The position numbers and the translations under genes were made by a program. From Lactifluus volemus (Eukaryota; Basidiomycota; Agaricomycetes; Russulales; Russulaceae), in contig WTXI01000005.1 in the NCBI GenBank assembly GCA_022376515.1, forward strand, positions 558,001 to 622,000: a stretch of DNA of 64,000 bases. The letters run 5' to 3'. This document shows, in pieces, positions 31,494 to 42,728 of the stretch (positions are counted from its first letter, which is position 1; every line of letters begins with the position of its first letter). Under the pieces are notes generated by a model. That model did not search any database and had not been told where the DNA came from. It was given only the letters and a program-made list of their open reading frames with translations.

Positions 31494-34400
31494 ATGAGTC
31501 AGTCACAAGCCACCACTAGTTCCGCACCATCGTCTGGTACCAGAGCGACCTCTTCCGCACATAACTCCACTGCAGGGAGCCGCCGAAGCACTCGTCGCAC
31601 CTCCTCAGCCGGAACACCTGATTTGGTCCCTTCGACTCTTACGCAGCTCTCCAGCGCCCGCCGTACTCAGACGCCTGCCGCTCCACCCGAACAGGCAGCC
31701 GCTGTCCAACCTTTTCACGCCCAGGCCGCCCAAGTCCCTCTGGCCCAGCCGGCCGTCCTCCAGCCGCCTCGCCACGACGTACCGCACCTGGAGCAGGATG
31801 GTAGCAACTTCACAATCTGGAAGTTCCAAATTCACGCCGCACTTATGGCCGTCGAGATGGATGACGTCCTCACCGGTCCCCCTCCTCACTCTATCCTTGA
31901 GCCCGCCGCTCACGCCCTTTGGAAGCGCAAAGACCGCCACGCTTTCTCCCTCATCGTTCTCACGACTACTGGAGAAGCAGCTCGCGCTTTACTCCATGCA
32001 ACCACTGCTAAGGAGTGCATGGCTCGGCTCTCGGACCATTTCGAAGGGGTAGGCGAAGCGAAAATCAATCGGCTGATCACCAAGGTTTTCGCCACGCCCA
32101 TGTCCGAACTCGAACCACTCGGACCTCAGGTTGACGCCATCATCGAGGCAGGCGATTGTCTAATGGCCGCAGGGGCCGGATTCACCCAGCGCCAAATCGC
32201 CCACGCCATCGTCCTCGCCCTTCCCGCATCCCTCGAAACGCTCAAGACTATCCTTGATAACGTCCATCTGACCGACTTCAACCCTCAATACATGAAGGCT
32301 CGAATCTTATCGGACGAGCAACGCCGCATCCGCGATTCTGGCGACAACGTCACCACGTTTTACGCTAAGGCAAGCAAGAAGGGGAAGGATAACCGCAAAC
32401 CCGAGAAGAAGGACTCTAAGAAGAAACGGGGCAAGAAGAAGCACTGCTCGCACTGCAATATCGACGGCCACGACAACTCAAATTGTAGGAAACTCAAGGC
32501 GGAGCAGCGGAAGTCTGGCAACTCCGCAGCTACTCCCGCCGCCTCATCTTCTACCGCCGTCGTTCCCGCAGCTGCGACTGCTAAAGTCGCTGTCATAGCA
32601 GATACCCGCAGCGCTGATTCTTTAGCCCACGATTCGCCCCCAGTCCGTCTTTATCGCGCAGGTTTTCACGCCCCCTTCCCCAAATCTTTGCTTGACCTTT
32701 GGATCCTCGATTCCGGTGCATCTCGCACCATGACTTGTAACCGTGACTGGTTCAGTCAATTCTCAGCACTCCCTAGTCCCGTCACCGTTATGCTTGGGGA
32801 TGAGAGCACGATTTCGGCCACCGGCGTAGGCACGATTCGAGTCAATATGCGTGCCGACCGTCAGTGGTCCATTGCCCATCTTTGTGACGTTCTATACGTC
32901 CCCGAGCTCCACGGTAACTTACTCTCGGCATCACGTCTTACCGACCAGGGCTCCCGCCTGACACTCAGCAACGGCTCTTGTTATCTTTACGACGAGAACG
33001 ACACACTCGTCTGCGAGGGGCGCAAACGTTCAAATATCTATATTATGGACATCCGCACCCTCGTCCCTGAGTCCGCTAGAGTTGCTCGCGTCGACGTCCT
33101 ACAGTACCTTGCCGATGAGCTTGCTTGGGAGACACTCTTATTAGCTGAGAAGAAGGGATCCACAGCTGACTTGCAGACGTGGCACCGGCGTTTAGGTCAC
33201 CTCAACAGTCGCGCCGTTATCCGTATGGCCAAGCGCGGAATGGTCGTCGGAATGCAAATCGAGGATAACACCACTGAAGACGCAGTCTGCGAACCATGCC
33301 TCAAAGGCAAACAGACCCGCATCGAGATCCGCAAGACGACCGACACACGCGCAGACGCAATTCTCGGACGCGTCTTCTCCGATATTTGTGGAGAATTGCC
33401 CACCCGGTCCCGCGAGGGGTATCACTACTTCGCCACCTTCGTTGACGATTTTTCGCGCAAGGTGTCAGTTGTCGGCTTACGTCGCAAGTCCGACGTACTT
33501 CAGCATCTCAAGGACTACGTCGCTCGGGAAGAGACTCAGACCAATCAGCGCCTCAAGGTGCTCCGTTCCGACGGCGGAGGAGAGTACACGGGTAAGCTCG
33601 CCAGGAAGTTTTACGCCGACAAGGGCATTGTGTTGGAGATCACTACTCCCGATACCTCACAGCACAATGGAGTCGCCGAACGCATGAACCGTACCTTACT
33701 CGACCACGCGCGTTCCATGCTCCGCGATTCCACCTTGCCCGACTCTTTCTGGTTCGATGCACTTCAATATGCTGCCGTTCTTCACAATTCAACTCCTCAT
33801 GCTTCCCTCATCGACATGACTCCAGAGGAAGCATGGAGCGGTAACAAACCCGATGTTTCTCGCCTCCGGATTTTTGGTTGTGATGCTTACGTCCACGTCC
33901 CTAAGAAGCACCGCACCAAACTCTCTACGCACTCTCAAAAGTGCAAGTTCCTTGGCCTGGCTGACGACCATAAGGCCTGGAAGGTCCACCACCCCGAATC
34001 GCGCAAGACTTACCTTTCGCGTGACATCATTTTTGATGAGGGAGGGCCGACCCAAGAACGTCTTACACTTCCGGATCAAGAAGAGGGGGATTTCGACATA
34101 ACATCAGTTCCCCTCGATCCTTCGCCTCCGCCTTCCGAACCCGATCACTCTCGCCCGCATCGCACGATTCGCGCCCCTATCAAGGACGACGATCCTCGTT
34201 ACGATGTGTCCTCCTACGGACCTCGTCAGCCCCTCGATCGCGCTTCCGTCGCACAAACCGATCTCAATGCCGATCCTCGCACTTACGCTGAGGCCATGGC
34301 ACGTGCCGACGCCGCTGATTGGGAGCTCGCCTGCGATGCCGAACGCCGCTCTTTTGAGAGCATGGGTGTGTACGAGATTGTCCCGCGCCCATCTGGCCGA

Positions 34401-34720
34401 AAGGTCGTTGGCAGCCGCTGGGTTTTTCGGATTAAACGAGGGCCGGATGGAAGCATCCAGAAGTACAAAGCTCGCGTCGTTGCGCAAGGTTTCACTCAAG
34501 TCGAGGGACTAGACTACGATGAAACATTTGCACCCGTCGCAAAGCTGTCATCACTCCGCGTTATTCTCGCGCTCGCCGCTGAGAACGACCTCGAGCTTCA
34601 CCAGATGGACGTCAAGTCGGCGTACCTGAATGGTAAGCTTCGCGAAGAGATTTACATGGAGCCGCCGCCTGGTTTCGACGTGCCGGAAGGTATGGTATTA
34701 CGCCTACTCAAAGCAGTCTA
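31494..34720 (+). CDS. Copia gag-pol polyprotein, N-terminal part
   Basis: ATG at 31494 opens a frame that is uninterrupted up to the Plavaka insertion. Approximate codon positions: gag with FTIWKFQIHAAL (105) and zinc knuckle CSHCNIDGHDNSNC (about 320); aspartic protease LWILDSGASRTM (about 402-413); integrase HHCC zinc site (WHRRLGHLNS, CEPCLKGK; about 563-605), then the DDE core with FSDICGELP, FVDDFSRK, LRSDGGGEY and NGVAERMNRTLLD; RT beginning WELACDAERRSF (about 941), GSRWVFRIKRGPDG, KARVVAQGF, LHQMDVKSAYLNG and VLRLLKAVY. The frame stops making pol sense at 34721, where the transposon begins. The rest of RT and RNase H resume at 42729. Apart from the insertion there is no stop or shift, so this Copia copy was intact when hit. 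Confidence 0.95.
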
Positions 34721-34747
34721 CATCAGGAAGATCACACTTTTCTTGTC
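34721..34747 (+). repeat. Plavaka left terminal inverted repeat
   Basis: About 27 bp, matching the complement of 42702-42728 at about 22 of 27 positions. Starts CATCAG. Confidence 0.85.
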
Positions 34748-34916
34748 ACGACTTGTACAAGCTTGTACAAGCTTGTACAAGCTTGTACAAGTCGTGACAA
34801 GTCCAAAAAGTTGGCAAGCCACAAGCTCGACAAGCAACGTCGAAATTTTGACAAGTCCAGACATTTTTTGTTTGAACAAGACTGACAAGGCTGACAAGTA
34901 GACAAGCCGGCAAGTG
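34748..34916. repeat. Left subterminal ACAAG/CTTGT repeat cluster
   Basis: Contains four CTTGTACAAG-type palindromic units in tandem (34756-34790) and many GACAAG or GGCAAG units downstream to 34916. These are the likely transposase-binding sites by analogy with CACTA elements. Confidence 0.8.
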
Positions 34917-35198
34917 TGAAGATATAACACTGCACTGTAGCACGTTTCCATTGAACCTAGTGTACTGGTAGTAGTGCTGGGAGCCTGGGGGGACTACATT
35001 CAAATCCACGACTAAATACGCAAAGGAGGGGGGAGGGGGGGGTATAAATGAACAGAAAACCAGGCATTGAACGCTGGGAGGACTATAACCAAATCAGCGA
35101 GTATGTGTGCGAATTTGGGGGGTATAAATGGACGGAAAACAGGGAAAAGATAGGAGCAAGTTCAAACGCGCAAAGGGGTACAACCATATAAGTGAATG

Positions 35199-35240
35199 GA
35201 ACACGAAAAGACAGGGGGTGAACACGAAAAGACAGGGGGT
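35199..35240 (+). repeat. Tandem duplication, 21 bp x 2
   Basis: Unit GAACACGAAAAGACAGGGGGT repeated directly once inside the transposon. Related GGGGTATAAATG(A/G)AC(A/G)GAAAAC blocks occur at about 35039 and 35119. Confidence 0.8.
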
Positions 35241-35414
35241 GGGCTCAAATGCCCAACCATCGAAACGTCTCCGAACCCGGACCTGCGAGGGGGTATCAAC
35301 ATATGGAGCTGCTTGGCCTGGGACTCAGAGAACAGTGCCGGAAATCTAAAAAATGAGAACTAGTAAAGGTTGCGATCCAAGCGACGTATATGAATACCTT
35401 ACCACTGGCATTGG

Positions 35415-37957
35415 CTAATCAGATCCGGGTTCATCAGCAGAAACAATTGGACTGCTCGGCTCATGGAGGATTCGGCGTTTTCGCTCCATTGAAGGTGCCT
35501 CAACACGAATGTCTTGATCTTGCTGGAATTGGGCTCCACAGCTTTCCAAGATCCGCATCCAGCGTCTCTTAGAAAGCCCCTCGGCGGACGCGATGTAATC
35601 GTCAATCATACCACCCATTTTCTCGCGCGTGTAGTTTCCTATGTCCTCCTGCTTGCCGGTCTTATACATTAGGAATGCGCGCTCGACCTAATTATTTCGG
35701 TTAGCATAAGCACGGGGGTATGGGTAAACACTCACGCCGCCAGCAGCCATACCAAGGGCCCCCTTTGGATAGCCGAAATCGAAGCATGAGCCCTTGCACC
35801 ATTTGATAAACGACGTGAGCACAGATATCACGAAAGGTGACTGGAATATTTCTCGGGGTTTCTAGATCACGAACTGGTCAGGGCACAAGGGAAATATGTA
35901 CGAGGCGTCATGATAGACATACGATGTAATAAATCGAGTCTTCCGGGTAAGTGCAATCAACAGGGGTGGGTACTTTCCAGATCCCTGGCCCGTTGTGCCG
36001 TGTGGCCCATGAAGCATATTTAGCGATCGCGACGTGATTCCCTGCAAATTCCGGGGAATTAAAATGAGTAGCGACAACCTTAATCGCTTGACGGCCGAAG
36101 TAGGCGCGCTTGTCATTGATGCGATTCTTGGCCTGTAGTACCAAATGTCAGCAAGCTACAGTAAACTTGAATGGAACGGAGTTGAAGGAAATAAATACAC
36201 ACCATGTTGTAGATCTTGTCATTCAGTTGAACTTTGTATCCTGACTGAGGGTACACAATGTCAATGAGCATCTGGATTGTTTGAACCTCATCGGATCCGG
36301 GCTCAGATAGTTCCCAAGGCTTATTAAGAGATCCAAGGTAGGCATAGAGCGTTGGTAGGAACCTAGTGACCCAAGCAGAACGAGCAAATTTAGGAAGAAA
36401 TTGACTTGCGTCCGAGTCTCCCGGCGAGCCAGAGGTCGACGGAGACCCAACATCTCCAGTGGGGGCCACGACTTGGACGGAGGTTTTCAAATTACCTTTC
36501 AGGCTCAAAGTACGATGAATGCCCCGGGCCTTTGCCGGCAGTGGCTTTGCTTGTTCAGCAGCAGTGGAACCTGCTGGTTTCGAGCTAAAAGCGAGGACGG
36601 GCCTGGGTTTCGGACGCTTTGATGCTGGGACTGTGACTTTATCATCGCTATCATCGCCGGCGTCGCAGATGAGAACGGTCTGACAAATTTGGTCAAGTGA
36701 TGTTCATGGCAATATCCAAAGAGGGAACAATGACACGCACATCATTTTTGCGATCAAGGTTGGCATGGCCACTGGTGCTCAGGCGGTGGGAAGGCTGAAC
36801 CGCGGAAGCATCGTCATCGTTGAGCCCACCGATCGGGTCCTGGACAGGCAGTCCTTGGAAACTGGCATTTCCTGAGCCTGAGGCACCCTGACTGTGACTC
36901 CGAGTCGGAGTCTTCAAGTTTGCCTTCCAGTTTGGGAGAAGACCTGAGGGTATGCCAGGCCCCGTCGCCGCGGCCTTGGACTTCTTTTTCGTGCTGTCAT
37001 CATTGCCAATGGGTCACACGTGTGTCAGATTGACTCAGATTTGATTACGCCACTGGGAAATCTGTCACCTGGTTTTGGGACGCTGTGACTCGGAAGTCTT
37101 CGCCAAGCGCCGCCTTTGTCCTGCCTTAATTTCTGCCTTAGCAACTTCGATGGCCGCTCGAATCTCCCCTTTTGCCCGCTTTTTGTTTCTCTGTGATGAA
37201 TCATGGCACCTTTCGGCTCACTGTTTATGAATCTAGTATGACCGACTGGACTTACAGTCGCCTTCTTGGCTCGAACGGTCATGGTCAGTTGACCCTGCGC
37301 TCCCTGCTCCTCTTCGTCCTCAGACACGCCGACGACTTCTGACGTGGTGGACTCCGAGTCCGAGTCCATGGTTGTGGTCTCGCCAACATCATTTGCCGCG
37401 GTTTCTTCTTCCTGTGCTTCCCTGTCGTCTTCTAGCTCCTCCTCAACTTCCATTCTTGCCAATACCTCGATCTTCTCTTGTTCCAGCCTCTGTAATCTGA
37501 GCCTGTTCTCTCTCTTACGCTCCTCCAAGGCTTTGATCTCGGAGCTCATCCGCTTAGGACGTTTCATATCTGGTGCCCCTGGATTGACGACACGGGACGC
37601 ACGTGTTGGGTTGGGTGATCGAGGTGGAAGATTCTGAAACCTCCCCTTTGCGGGCTTTGCCTTCGTATGCATTGGCTGGGTCATCTCCACATCTTCCATC
37701 TCCACATCGGTGTCGCCGTCGCCGTCTTCAAGTGATCCCGCGAGAGGCTGCTCAGCCTCGTTGTTTTCGTTTGTGCCACGAGGACTCGGAGACGTAGCCT
37801 TCAGTAAGATTTGGGCCTTTATTAGCGAGGCCTTGGAGGAGTGCTGTATCGTCGTACTCACTGGCTCTAACTGGGGACTCACATGGAGTGCGGGGGAATG
37901 CTCAGAGATATCTGAGACCGCATAGGAGCGGGTGATACGACTCGGACGTGGATGCAT
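35415..37957 (-). CDS. DUF6532-domain protein carried by the transposon
   Basis: ATG at 37957 (MHPRPSRITRSYAVSDISEH). The first 300 codons are disordered, with a coiled-coil rich in Arg, Glu and Leu (KALEERKRENRLRLQRLEQE) and acidic runs (MEVEEELEDDREAQEEE; VSEDEEEQG). Further exons with a Ser-rich part and VLICDAGDDSDD precede the C-terminal domain: FLPTLYAYLGSLNKPWEL, EVQTIQMLIDIVYPQSGYKV, LNDKIYNM, RINDKRAYFGRQAIKVVATH, FNSPEFAGNHVAIAKYASW and GGMIDDYIASAEGLSKRRW, ending EPGSD. The WeL / iq..iD.vyP...y.v.l.d.iy / R.ndkR pattern is DUF6532, common in Agaricomycetes. Its function is unknown; carriage on a Plavaka element suggests a role in mobility or host interaction (inference). Five or more introns; joins not all verified. 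Confidence 0.7.
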
Positions 37958-38457
37958 TATGGGGAATTTATGTATGGTTTAATGGTTTCAACTTGAAGGG
38001 AACGACAGTACTGATTTTATATTTTTTTAAGGAGAGAAAAAACGAGTGAATGGTCTTGGTAAAAAAAATGATGGTGAGTAGCTGGGTTGCAACTACTTCG
38101 TGAACGCCGTTGGACCCTTTTTTCAAAATCCGTACATGTCCTATTGGTTGCTGTGTTGAACTTCAACTCAGCAAGTCTAATTCAAGATTTACTCGCACTG
38201 GCGGGCTCCAATTGAACTTGTACCCGCTCACTGCATGGCTACTTCTAGTAACGATCTTCTCCCCCCCCTCCGACTGTCTTCGTTTGTCCAGTCTGCTTTC
38301 ACACATGCAAGTCAGGGCGTGGACTAAATCTGCACAGAAATGCCCTCCATCGACATTTTACACCGGACTACGAAAGAATCCCCACAAAGCAAGTTCATCC
38401 AGATTTGAATGGTGCGAGCGGGTCTAGTCCAATACTACTTCATGCTGACACTCTGTA

Positions 38458-41400
38458 GGAATTCCTTGCGACTCAAATGGTCGCTTCCTTCCTCCTCACA
38501 CTCCGCCACCGCCTCGCGCACCTTCCGAGGGTGTTTCACCCAACCCCTGGCGTCCCTTTGGATCTCGACTTGAATTCGACTTCGCGCATTACCATTTCGT
38601 AGAGCTTCAGAGTTCTGGACGCAATATCGACAAAGCTCTTGATATGTGGGCAGCATCTGTGATGGAATTTGGGGGTAATGTGCCATGGAAAAATTCTGCT
38701 GACTTGTATAGGACGATTGATGCCATCCAGCACGGTGATGCGCCATGGAAAGTTTACCAAGTCCATTACCAGGGCCCATTTCCTCCTGGTACCCCACCAA
38801 AGTGGATGACTGAGAGTTATGAGCTGTGCATGCGAGATGCACGACAGGTTCTCCACCACCAACTCAGTACACAAGAGTTTTCAGGTAACATTTCTTAAGC
38901 CCCATATAAGCACCCAGGCACTGACGGACGATGCATTCGCAGGTAACATTGATTATGCCCCATATAAGCATCAAGACGCCGACGGACAACGCGTTTGGTC
39001 AAATTTGATGTCAGCTGATTGGGCTTGGAAGCAGGCGGTACACCGAAGTCTAATTTTGCCGTTTTTGGATTGTGCAGCTGATGGATCACCAGGATGCGAT
39101 TGCGAAAGACAGGGCCACTCATGGGGCCATGTTTGTTCCAATTATAGCCGGAAGCGACAAGACAACTGTATCTGTAGCGACAGGGAACCAGGAATATCAC
39201 CCAGTCTATATGTCACCCGGGAACCTATCAAACATAGCACGGCGGGCTCACACCAACGCTTTCCTCCCTATTGCCTTTCTCCCTATTCCAAAAAGTGAGT
39301 ACACTTTTCGCTCGTGTCTATTAAACGAGTTAGACTGATATAATGCATCTCTAGCTTCGAAAAAAAATAGGAAGGCGGCAACGTATCAAACGTTTTGCCG
39401 ACAGATGTACCATGCATCCCTTTCCATCATTTTCGAGCCGCTCAAGCCAGGGATGTCGGCGCCAGAAGTCATAAAATGTCCTGATGGCCATTTTCGACGC
39501 GCCATATATGGTTTAGGTCCTTACATTGCTGATTACCCCGAACAGGTGTGGTTGGCGGCTATCGTGCAAGGGTGGTGTCCAAAGTATGTCATTTATGCTC
39601 TTTTATCTGATACAGATACTGAAAATATGCAGGTGCGATGCGCCTCCTCATGATCTCGATTGCAAAGGGTCCCACCGGAGGAGTGAGAGAAAAACAGATT
39701 TCCTTATCGGTGCATGGGATCCAGGTACGCTGTGGACCACTTTTGGCGTTCGTGCAGATGTCGTGGTATGTTTTTATTATACTCCTTTGTTGCTCCCATA
39801 ATGTTAAAGGTGATTTACAGCCATTTACCCATTCATTCCCTCGGGCAGACATCCATGAGCTCTTATCACCAGATCTACTCCACCAAGTCATCAAGGGCAC
39901 ATTCAAAGATCACCTTGTCACCTGGGTTAATGAGTACCTTCTGGAGGAGCATCGTGAAGCCCGGGGGCTAGATATTATCGCTGACATTGACCGCCGGTAC
40001 GTCCTTCATTCTTGCGAAGCTTATTCGTGTGACGCGCATCTATGATAGTATATCTGCTGTGCCACCATTCCCTGGGTTGCGCCGCTTCCCAGATGGCCGA
40101 GACTTCAAACAGTGGACTGGTGACGACTCAAAGGCCCTCATGAAGGTAAGGTCCCGTTACGAAGTCATGCATTTTACAGCAGCTAAAACAATATGGAGGT
40201 ATATTTAGGGGCAATCGCCGGTCATGTACCAGACGCGATGGTTAAATCTCTGGTGGCTTTCCTCGATTTCTGTTACATTGCCCGGCGCAATGCTATCACC
40301 AGTGAAGGGCTCAAGCAACTAGAGCACGCTCTGGATCGGTTCCACGTTTACCGAGAGGTATTTGTTGGCACAGCCGGTGTTAGAGGCGACCAATATCCTC
40401 CCGCGACAGCACTCTCTCAAGCACTACGTGCGCTCAATTCGTCTCTTTGGATCGCCAAATGGACTGTGTTCATCGATAACTGAATCGAAACACATTAAGG
40501 CAGTCAAGGAGCCCTGGCGACGTTCAAACCGCTTTCAGGCTCTGGCACAAATGCTACAGACAAACTGCCGGATGGACAAACTAGCGGCTGCACATCAGGT
40601 ACTTACAGCGCTTGGGATGATGGATGGGACAACGTCGTCACATCAGGCGATGCTTCTCAGGGTGAACAGCCGCAACCAAGGCCCAGGGTAGGAGCAATGG
40701 CCGCTGAAGACAATATGGACGATGATGACCATGGCCCAGCCCCAGGTCCCAAATCCTTGTCCTCAGTTGAGCTAGCTCACACTCCTGGTATGTTCCCCGA
40801 TATTCTCATCGTGATTACATTCGAGACGACTCGTTGATGACCATCATGATAGCGCGAGGCTATCCACGAACTCTCAGATCCCTCGCGATTCACATTGACC
40901 AACCTGAACTCCCAGCGGCTCTTCGTCGGTTCTTATATGACCAAGTCAACCCAGACTCTGATATTTCACCTGCCGATGTCGATATCAACGATTGCCCAGA
41001 CTTTACTGGCCGTATTGTCGTTTTCCAATCTGCTGTCGCCCGCTTTTACGCACCAAGCGACCTTTGTGGAGCCGGTGGAATGTATCATGAACGCATACGC
41101 TCCCACCAAAATTGGAAGGGTAAATATCCGCGATACGACACCATGTTCATCAAAACAGGCCCGGATTCCGATCCGATGTATGGCATGACCATTGGCCGTG
41201 CCCTCCTTTTTTTCTCGTTTACGTTTAGAGACAAACATTTTCCTTGCGTTCTCGTTAATTGGTACGTTCCGGGTAACGCGCCTGACGAAAACACAGGCAT
41301 GTGGGTGGTACAGCCCGAATTCGCAGGTAATGGGCGTCGCCCTCTTTCCGTTGTCCACCTAGATTGCGTAGCAAGAGCAGCACATCTTCTCCCCGTTTAT

Positions 41401-41511
41401 GGGACTTCGTTCATACCAGAGGACTTCCAATTTTACGACTCCCTTGACGCTTTTCGTGCATATTTCGTTAACAATGTTATTGACCACCATACTCACGAGT
41501 TTCTGTCATAA
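38458..41511 (+). pseudogene. Plavaka transposase, with at least two frameshifts
   Basis: Reading starts safely after an acceptor at 38458: DSNGRFLPPHTPPPP, then NPWRPFGSRLEFDFAHYHFV, RTIDAIQHGDAPWKVYQVHY, DGQRVWSNLMSADWAWKQA, the conserved core SDKTTVSVATGNQEYHPVYM and RRAHTNAFLPIAFLPIPK, then PFTHSFPRADIHELLSPDLL, HQVIKGTFKDHLVTWVNEYL, FKQWTGDDSKALMKVYL, LPRQHSLKHYVRSIRLFGSP, NGLCSSITESKHIKAVKEPW and, at the C-terminus, VARFYAPSDLCGAGGMYHER and CVARAAHLLPVYGTSFIPED, ending THEFLS. At least eight GT-AG introns splice in frame, but one extra base is needed out near 40393 and one base in near 40600, so the copy may be inactive. The N-terminal exons upstream (38104-38457, with a CPIGC-like zinc motif) are not resolved. 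Family: Plavaka (PF18759 in my recollection). Confidence 0.82.
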
Positions 41512-41847
41512 GAACTCATAGATTTTCAATTTTATGGTCCAAACCCGTCGAAGGGGGCGCAGCCTCTGCCAGCCTGACTGAGTGTCTGCGATCATGTCCA
41601 ATTACTCGTCCTGTCGCTGCGGCATCTGGCCAGGACCTTATTCGTGATCACGATCCTGTTATTGACCCACCTCCCGAGCCTGTCTGTCCCTGTTCTTGAT
41701 CGCGGTGACTATCGACCATTGGCCTCCCTTGCCTGCTCGAAGACGCCATGGGCATCCATCAAGCTCTGTCCCTGTTATCACCCGAGTTCTCCGGACGTAG
41801 TATGACCTCATGTCCGAACGTTACTTCACGCACGCATCGCCCACTGT

Positions 41848-42420
41848 ATGGTGTACTCTTCACTGGCTCACCGTGTTATGCGGAACCTTTCTGGCGCAGA
41901 GATAGAGACATATTTGACAACAAAACATCCCGATTATGCTATCCTTGCAGTTCGGATCGCTGCACCAACCTCCACAAGGAAACAAAGAAGAACTTTTCTC
42001 ATGTTATCAAAGGTCTGTACAACTACGGTTTGTGCTGTTCAAAAGCTTTCCTGTCATGGTCTGAGTCTTGTTTAGTGAATCCTAAAACCAGGCAAGCTGC
42101 TAGCATGATCCCGAAGGAGACTTACGACGTCGTGATGGCTAACGCCAAAACCTTAGACTCTGCCATCATCTATGAGCGTGACTTCCGGTACAACTTGTAC
42201 GTATCGCTGATGACGGAGAGAATATTACTGACGCCATCCCTATAGCTTTGGCTTCAGTGTTCCTACTTGCTATGTATCAAGCAGGTTTAGCGGAACGACC
42301 TCAGCACCTTATCCTGCGCGTTGCAGTTGACATAGTACACGGCTCCGATGTTGAAGGAGTTCTCCAGACACTGGCATCAACCATACAACCTCACGCCGTC
42401 TACAATCATTCGGATTCATT
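41848..42420 (+). pseudogene. Captured fragment of ribonucleotide reductase large subunit gene
   Basis: Blocks in RNR1 order: IETYLTTKHPDYAILAVRIA, NLHKETKKNFSHVIKGLYNY, VNPKTRQAASMIPKETYDVV, NAKTLDSAIIYERDFRYN, then GLAERPQHLILRVAVDI and VLQTL. Two introns are still present and in the right phase (GTTTGT..TTTAG about 42027-42074; GTACGT..CCTATAG about 42198-42245). It is therefore a DNA-level capture and not a retrocopy. One base is missing between ..VRIA and NLHK (about 41960), and TLERS-like residues are lost before LLAMYQAGLAERPQ. No start codon region, no catalytic cysteines: only the N-terminal part of RNR1, before the active site, is present. The strand is the same as the transposase. 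Confidence 0.85.
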
Positions 42421-42596
42421 CCTCAGTTGCGCCATCTTCTTTCGTTTGTGGAGGCCAGTTGTGAGATGGCACAAGTACACTGTATACAGCTGCCATATGA
42501 CCCCGACAGTGTGACTCACTTCTCGTTGTAAAAACACGTCTCATTTGTCACTATTCGAGCACGCGCGCGCAACTAGTACAGTAGTTAAAAATACAT

Positions 42597-42701
42597 TTTT
42601 TCGCAACTTGTCAACTTGTCAGCTTGTTGAGCTTGTCGAGTCTTGTCAGCTTGTTGACAAGCAAGAAAAGCCCTAACAAGCCCTGACAAGCTCGAAAAGT
42701 C
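42597..42701. repeat. Right subterminal ACAAG/CTTGT repeat cluster
   Basis: CTTGTCAACTTGTCAGCTTG, then CTTGTCGAGTCTTGTCAG, GACAAGCAAG, AACAAGCCCTGACAAGC. Same motif as at the left end, both orientations. Confidence 0.8.
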
Positions 42702-42728
42702 GGCAAGAAAATTGCGATCTTGCTGATG
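42702..42728 (-). repeat. Plavaka right terminal inverted repeat
   Basis: Ends ..AATTGCGATCTTGCTGATG. Complement pairs with the left end from 34721. Confidence 0.85.

Larger units (their letters stand above)
34721..42728. mobile_element. Plavaka-type (CACTA superfamily) DNA transposon, 8,008 bp
   Basis: Inserted in the Copia RT codon for Tyr in AVY-GTKQGG. Terminal inverted repeats: left CATCAGGAAGATCACACTTT (34721 on) against right-end complement CATCAGCAAGATCGCAATTT. The duplicated target is TA (34719-34720 / 42729-42730), or TAC if the first C is counted as target. Both ends carry dense ACAAG/CTTGT subterminal repeats. Cargo: DUF6532 gene (-), transposase (+), captured RNR1 fragment (+). 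The transposase and the DUF6532 gene diverge from a central promoter region (37958-38457). Confidence 0.88.

Noticed and set aside
34742..34800. CTTGTACAAG tandem considered as a CRISPR-like array
   Set aside because: No spacers, units are palindromic and adjacent, and the position at a transposon end explains them as subterminal repeats.
41748..42245. 165-codon plus frame taken as one new gene
   Set aside because: Its reading mixes intron and exon of the captured RNR1 fragment; the conserved blocks lie in two frames.
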